DNA of 37,855 nt from Gaoshiqia sediminis (GTDB lineage: Bacteria; Bacteroidota; Bacteroidia; Bacteroidales; Prolixibacteraceae). Shown here in pieces: positions 33,498 to 37,855 of the stretch; the stretch's first letter is position 1; the number at the start of each line of letters is the position of its first letter. The DNA lies in contig NZ_JAPAAF010000040.1 of NCBI RefSeq assembly GCF_025907915.1, positions 1-37,855 on the forward strand, written 5' to 3'. The notes below the pieces were generated by a model. The model did not search any database. It was given only the letters and a program-made list of their open reading frames with translations, and had not been told where the DNA came from. A program made the translations under genes and the position numbers.

Positions 33498-35498
33498 ATG
33501 ATCAAGAAACTAATTTTCCCGGCTGTTTTTGCTCTGTGCATTGCATGCCAAACCAAAAATGAACCGGTTGTTTACGAATTGACGTCGCCCAACGGAATCA
33601 ATAAAATTCAATTCGAATTAGAAAACGGCAAGCCCAGCTACGCTGTAAGTCAATCGGATTTGCAGGTCCTGGCGCCGTCAAGAATGGGTTTTGTGTTCAG
33701 CAACCAGGATTCTTTGTATGCCAACCTGGAAGTAAAAGACATGCAACCCTCATCTTTTGACGAAACCTGGGAACAGGTGTGGGGGGAAAAGCGTTTTATC
33801 CGAAATCAATACAATCAGCTCTCGGTTACACTTCAGGAGAAAACAGGGGAAAAGCGTGTCATCGAAATTCAGTTCCGGGCTTTCGATGACGGCATTGCTT
33901 TCCGGTACATTTATCCGGAGCAAGCTGGCAAGGACAGTTTATTCATTATGGATGAACTGACCGAATTTAACCTGAACGATGATGGCAATGCCTGGTGGAT
34001 CCCGGCTTATCGCGATAACCGGTATGAGTACCTGTTCACCAAATCAACTGTGAGTGTATTGGACACGGTTCATACGCCTTTGACCATCGAAAGCAACAAT
34101 GGCTTGTTCCTTAGTTTTCACGAGGCAGCATTGGTCGATTATGCCAGCATGACCCTTGCCCATACCTCGGGAACCAAGCTAAAATGCGACCTGGTGCCGT
34201 GGTCCGACGGGGTGAAAGTGAAAACAAAAGCTCCGTTCCAAACACCATGGAGAACACTTCAAATTGGTCGTACGCCGGGCGACCTGATCACCTCGTACCT
34301 GATCCTGAATTTGAATGAGCCCAACAAACTGGAAGACACCAGTTGGATACGCCCGTCGAAATACATGGGCATCTGGTGGGGAATGCACATCGGGAAATAT
34401 ACCTTTTGGGAAAGCCCACAACAAGGGGCAACGACCGAAAATGCAAAAGATTATATCGATTTTGCTGCGAAAAATGGAATCGACCGGTTGCTAATCGAAG
34501 GCTGGAACAAAGGATGGACGCCGCAATGGTACGAGAATGCGATGCACATGTTCAGTTTTACCGATTGTGCTGATGGGTTCGACATTGAAAAAGTGGTTGA
34601 ATATGGAAACTCGAAAGGCGTCAAACTAATCGGCTACCAAGAAACAGGTTCAAACATCATCAACTACCTCGAACAAATTGACGAGGGCATGGCGCTTTAT
34701 CAGAAATTGGGCATGCACGATATTAAAATCGGCCAGGTGGGGTCGCGCCTCAACATGAAAGAATGGCACCACGGACAGTTTGGCGTCAGTTATTACCGCT
34801 ATGTCCTGAAAAAAGCGGCTGAATACCAGTTGGCTGTCAACTTCCACGAGCCCATAAAGGATACCGGCGAACGCCGCACCTACCCCAACATGATGGCTCG
34901 CGAGGGAGCCCGCGGCCAGGAATACGATGCCTGGAGCGAAGGAAATCCGCCTTCATACATGTGTGTGTTGCCGTTTACCCGCTTTCTGGCCGGGCCAATG
35001 GATTTTACCCCCGGAATTTTCGACGTGGAAACCAAACAGGGATACGGACATAAGGTACACAGTACGGTTGCCAAACAGTTGTCGTACTATGTCACCCTTT
35101 ATTCTCCCATACAAATGTTGGCCGATCTTCCATCAAACTATGATGGTAACCCGGCATTCAAATTCTTATTGGATGTGCCGGTCGATTGGGAAGACACGAA
35201 GGTGCTGAACGGAGAAATTGGCGAATACATCACCGTGGCAAGAAAAGACCGTCACCGCGAAAACTGGTTCTTGGGAAGTATGACCAACGAGGAAGCCCGT
35301 GAATTATCGGTTAGCCTGTCGTTTTTAGATGAGGGGGCCAAATATACGGCAACCATTTATGCCGATGCTCCCGGAACAGGCTATGAGCACAACCCAATGG
35401 ATGTAGCAATAACAACTCAAACGGTTCAATCAACCGATACGCTGCAGCTAAAGCTGGGTGAAGGGGGTGGTTGTGCCATCAGTTTTATCAGGAAGTAA
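33498..35498 (+). CDS. GH97 inverting-type lipoprotein (SusB-like alpha-glucosidase group)
   Basis: The protein has 666 residues and a lipoprotein signal (ALCIACQTK). GH97 architecture: an N-terminal beta-sandwich (YELTSPNGINKIQFELENGK, RAFDDGIAFRY), then the barrel (SKYMGIWWGMHI, RLLIEGWNKGW). In contrast to its neighbour, the retaining-nucleophile position is Gly412 (DIKIGQVGS), and Glu451 is present in NFHEPIKDTG, matching a catalytic base Glu of inverting SusB. It should therefore be an inverting alpha-glucosidase-type enzyme. What alpha-glucoside would be met here is unclear; starch seems out of place, so a hemicellulose side chain or a novel specificity is possible. Both GH97 proteins happen to be 666 residues long but are not close copies. 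Confidence 0.88.
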   Translation: MIKKLIFPAVFALCIACQTKNEPVVYELTSPNGINKIQFELENGKPSYAVSQSDLQVLAPSRMGFVFSNQDSLYANLEVKDMQPSSFDETWEQVWGEKRFIRNQYNQLSVTLQEKTGEKRVIEIQFRAFDDGIAFRYIYPEQAGKDSLFIMDELTEFNLNDDGNAWWIPAYRDNRYEYLFTKSTVSVLDTVHTPLTIESNNGLFLSFHEAALVDYASMTLAHTSGTKLKCDLVPWSDGVKVKTKAPFQTPWRTLQIGRTPGDLITSYLILNLNEPNKLEDTSWIRPSKYMGIWWGMHIGKYTFWESPQQGATTENAKDYIDFAAKNGIDRLLIEGWNKGWTPQWYENAMHMFSFTDCADGFDIEKVVEYGNSKGVKLIGYQETGSNIINYLEQIDEGMALYQKLGMHDIKIGQVGSRLNMKEWHHGQFGVSYYRYVLKKAAEYQLAVNFHEPIKDTGERRTYPNMMAREGARGQEYDAWSEGNPPSYMCVLPFTRFLAGPMDFTPGIFDVETKQGYGHKVHSTVAKQLSYYVTLYSPIQMLADLPSNYDGNPAFKFLLDVPVDWEDTKVLNGEIGEYITVARKDRHRENWFLGSMTNEEARELSVSLSFLDEGAKYTATIYADAPGTGYEHNPMDVAITTQTVQSTDTLQLKLGEGGGCAISFIRK

Positions 35499-35583
35499 CT
35501 AATGGCTGATAAGAATTAGGGGAAAAATTTATTCTTAAAAGGCGTAATTTAAAAATATGTTCAGGAATAAAAAACAATGTTTT

Positions 35584-36939
35584 ATGAAGAAATATGCTAT
35601 TCTACTAATTGGGATTGTATTAATGATTTGTAGTTTGCTAAACGGGGCCAATGCCCAATATCAGATTCCGTCGAAATTAGCTTGGTGGTACGATGCCCGT
35701 TTCGGGATGTTTATTCACCTGGGGAGTTACTCGTCCCTGGGTCATGGCGAGTGGGCTTTCAGTATCGAAAATTGGAATAAGGCCGATTATCAGGAAAAGG
35801 TTTCAACCCAATTTAACCCGTCGAAATTTGATGCCAATGAAATAGTTCAGCTTGCAAAAAATGCTGGTATGAAATACATTGTCATCACAGCCAAACACCA
35901 CGAAGGTTTCAGCATGTGGGACACCAAGGTGAAAAGTTTCAAAGACGTTACAGGCAAGAAAATGTACAGCCTGCCCCGGTATACTTCTTTCGGGAAAAGA
36001 GATGTACTAATGGAGTTGAAAAAAGCCTGCGAAGCCAATGATATTAAGTTTTGCCTCTATTATTCAATTCTCGACTGGGGGCATTCTTCTCAGGAAATCA
36101 ATCATATCGATGGCGGTACCTTTTCAACTGTAAAATCGGAATTGGCACGAACTGCATATATCCGCGATATGAAGGCCCAGCTAAAAGAATTGATCAAACG
36201 ATACCATCCGGCTGTGCTGTGGTTCGACGGCGACTGGACATACAAAGCGAACAACCCGACACCGGAAAAATGGTGGACAAAGGAAGATGGTATTGATCTG
36301 TACAATTACCTGGTCAAACTCGACCCGGATATGATTATAAATGAGCGTGTAGCCCGCCATTTCGGATTGGGGGACTTTGAATGTCCCGAGCAGGAAGTGC
36401 CGGAAGCTCCCCGTACACGCCAGTGGGAAACCTGCCAGACGATGAACAGAACCTGGGGATACAATGAGAATGACCACAATTATAAATCGGCTAAGACATT
36501 AATTCAGGAATTGGTAAAAGTTGTTTCACGAGACGGTAATTATTTGCTCAATATTGGCCCGAAAGGAGACGGATCTGTGCCGTCAGAAACAGCCGATACC
36601 TTGCGGAGTATGGGAAACTGGATGAAAATTTACGGGGCAAGCATTTATGGCACCACCCGCAGTCCGTTTAAAACCGAACCGGAATGGGGCTTTTATACCA
36701 AAAAAGATGGAAAACTGTTTGCCCATATTTTTAGTTGGCCCCAGAATCGGGTTCTTTCTATTCCGGCATTGACAAATTCCATTCAAAAAATATATCTGAT
36801 GAATGATCCGGAGGAAGCGTTGGATTATACCATTGAAGATGGGAAAATTCAGGTTTCATTGCCTGAAAACGCCCCGGATGAAATTAATTCAGTGGTGGTG
36901 ATTGAGGTTGTTGGAATGCCGCAGGCTGCTGTTATTTAA
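35584..36939 (+). CDS. GH29 alpha-L-fucosidase (third)
   Basis: I prefer ATG 35584 (451 residues), which gives the signal peptide MKKYAILLIGIVLMICSLLN then GANAQ; the in-frame ATG at 35557 adds nine residues (MFRNKKQCF). GH29 motifs: WWYDARFGMFIHLGSYSSLG, YIVITAKHHEGFSMWDT, CLYYSILDWGH, nucleophile Asp215 in VLWFDGDW, and NYLLNIGPKGDGSVP. This is the canonical GH29 subfamily A arrangement (FGMFIHxG, KHHEGFxxW, WFDGxW), with a C-terminal beta-sandwich and no extra binding domain. It differs strongly from the GH29 genes at 7089 and 11821, so the set probably covers different fucosyl linkages. Confidence 0.93.
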   Translation: MKKYAILLIGIVLMICSLLNGANAQYQIPSKLAWWYDARFGMFIHLGSYSSLGHGEWAFSIENWNKADYQEKVSTQFNPSKFDANEIVQLAKNAGMKYIVITAKHHEGFSMWDTKVKSFKDVTGKKMYSLPRYTSFGKRDVLMELKKACEANDIKFCLYYSILDWGHSSQEINHIDGGTFSTVKSELARTAYIRDMKAQLKELIKRYHPAVLWFDGDWTYKANNPTPEKWWTKEDGIDLYNYLVKLDPDMIINERVARHFGLGDFECPEQEVPEAPRTRQWETCQTMNRTWGYNENDHNYKSAKTLIQELVKVVSRDGNYLLNIGPKGDGSVPSETADTLRSMGNWMKIYGASIYGTTRSPFKTEPEWGFYTKKDGKLFAHIFSWPQNRVLSIPALTNSIQKIYLMNDPEEALDYTIEDGKIQVSLPENAPDEINSVVVIEVVGMPQAAVI

Positions 36940-37007
36940 CTTGTTTTGACGGATTAAGTTTGTTAGCGTTGTGGATAATGTAAGCATATAACCTGATATT
37001 TAATAGA

Positions 37008-37643
37008 ATGAGACGAATAATAAACTTTTGCGTAGTATTTCTGATACTTCTGTATTCATGTACAACTAAAATAACCCGCGTGGCATGTGTGGGTGACAGC
37101 ATTACGGAAGGTTATGGTTTGGCCGTTCAAAGCAAGACGGGATACCCTGTGGTACTCGGTAGTATTCTTGGTTCCGGATACATGGTATTGAATTCGGGCC
37201 GGAGCGCCACCACCTTGCAGAAAAAGGGGGACTTTCCATATTGGATTTGCAAGGAGTTTTCAAATGTTTTTGCATTTAACCCCGACATTATCGTTATTAA
37301 ACTGGGGACCAATGATACCAAACCCAATAACTGGCAAGCCGACCGGTACGAGGAAGATTACCAGGCTTTGATTGATACCTTCAGGACCATCCCTGCAAAT
37401 CCGCGGATTTATTTGTGCCTGCCGGTCCCTGCGTTTAAAACAAAGTGGGGGATCAACGATTCGACTGTAAAAAACGGTGTTATCCCCATTGTTGAAAAGC
37501 TTGCAGAAGCTAATCATTTGCCGGTGATCGATCTCTACCATCCGATGTTATCGCAAGGGGCAAATTTTCCGGATAGTATCCACCCAAACGAGCAGGCAGC
37601 CAAAATGATGGCTGACATTATTGCAAAAGAAATCAGGAAATAA
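37008..37643 (+). CDS. SGNH/GDSL esterase, lipoprotein
   Basis: The protein has 211 residues with a short lipoprotein signal (LLYSCTTK). All SGNH blocks are present: GDSITEG with Ser31, NSGRSATT (block II), LGTNDTKP (block III) and DSIHPN with Asp189 and His192. Similar small lipoproteins in Bacteroidota loci deacetylate sugars (xyloglucan or sialic acid acetylesterases, TesA-like). It is shorter than, and not closely similar to, the Tat-exported SGNH protein at 16192. It is the last gene of the window and is followed by a hairpin, so it probably closes the GH31-to-SGNH unit. Confidence 0.88.
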   Translation: MRRIINFCVVFLILLYSCTTKITRVACVGDSITEGYGLAVQSKTGYPVVLGSILGSGYMVLNSGRSATTLQKKGDFPYWICKEFSNVFAFNPDIIVIKLGTNDTKPNNWQADRYEEDYQALIDTFRTIPANPRIYLCLPVPAFKTKWGINDSTVKNGVIPIVEKLAEANHLPVIDLYHPMLSQGANFPDSIHPNEQAAKMMADIIAKEIRK

Positions 37644-37648
37644 ATATC

Positions 37649-37685
37649 CCGGGGTGTGAAACATAGAAACGGTTTCATGCCCCGG
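37649..37685 (+). terminator. Hairpin after the last gene
   Basis: CCGGGGTGTGAAAC pairs with GTTTCATGCCCCGG over 14 bp (two G-U wobbles) around a 9-base loop. It starts 6 bases after the SGNH stop. No T run follows, so termination efficiency is uncertain. The remaining 37686-37855 holds nothing I can identify up to the window end. Confidence 0.55.
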
Positions 37686-37855
37686 ACATGTTCCCGTCTC
37701 CTTCTGATAATAGACGTTAGATTTTGAATTTCAAGTGGTGAAGAATCGGATGTTGCAATAAAGGAAACATGACGATACGCTATTCGAAACATCGTGCTTC
37801 TCTTTTTGTATAAATACAGGCAATGGGGTAAGGAATATTTTCTGTATTTTAACCT

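Noticed and set aside
1-37855. CRISPR arrays, tRNA/rRNA genes, transposases, integrases
   Set aside because: None was seen on either strand; no regularly spaced repeats and no mobile-element proteins.

Overview
The window is a dense carbohydrate-degradation locus from a member of the Bacteroidota. The evidence is the long run of exported glycoside hydrolases (GHs) in families typical of this phylum (GH2, GH3, GH29, GH42, GH43, GH95, GH97), the abundance of lipoprotein signals, the lack of clear Shine-Dalgarno sequences, and the 3' tail of a SusD-type gene left as a relic. A free-living or sediment-type Bacteroidales/Marinilabiliales bacterium is plausible, but nothing here fixes the genus. 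All genes lie on the + strand. No transporter, SusC/SusD pair, regulator, RNA gene, mobile element or CRISPR array is visible.

Layout. Positions 1-568 hold the 3' end of a GH95 alpha-L-fucosidase. A GH43-type enzyme follows (844-2925), flanked on both sides by decayed GH43 pieces. Positions 2926-4252 are a gene graveyard: a GH43 N-terminal relic, a SusD C-terminal tail, a strong terminator, an unidentified relic, an inverted repeat and a leader. The next block (4253-19101) holds GH42, a GH2 wrecked by a large internal deletion, GH29 with binding domains, GH2 beta-galactosidase-like, GH29, a GH2 with the NxK beta-glucuronidase motif, an alpha/beta-hydrolase esterase overlapping it by 4 bp, a Tat-exported SGNH esterase and a second GH42. 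It is closed by a textbook terminator at 19144-19185. A third block (19343-24351) holds GH43, GH3 and GH5 and ends in a hairpin. A fourth block (24672-37643) holds GH31 with a PA14 insert, GH39, GH3, two GH97 of opposite predicted mechanism, GH29 and an SGNH esterase.

How the genes may work together. The GH5 endo-enzyme would cut a beta-glucan-type backbone. GH31 (alpha-xylosidase type) and GH3 (beta-glucosidase/xylosidase) would process the oligosaccharides. GH95 and GH29 would remove fucose, GH42 and GH2 galactose, GH43 arabinose or xylose, and the esterases acetyl groups. This is the toolset for a fucosylated, acetylated xyloglucan-like hemicellulose. The NxK-type GH2 adds a predicted beta-uronidase, which suggests an acidic side chain. 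GH39, GH97 and three GH29 widen the range, so a mixed plant or algal cell-wall target is also possible.

The most informative observations are the SusD and GH43 relics showing past loss of a SusC/D-containing segment, a leader shared by the GH42 and GH31 units about 20 kb apart, an exact TGTGA-N6-TCACA palindrome before the GH43-GH3-GH5 unit, and the contrasting GH97 pair.
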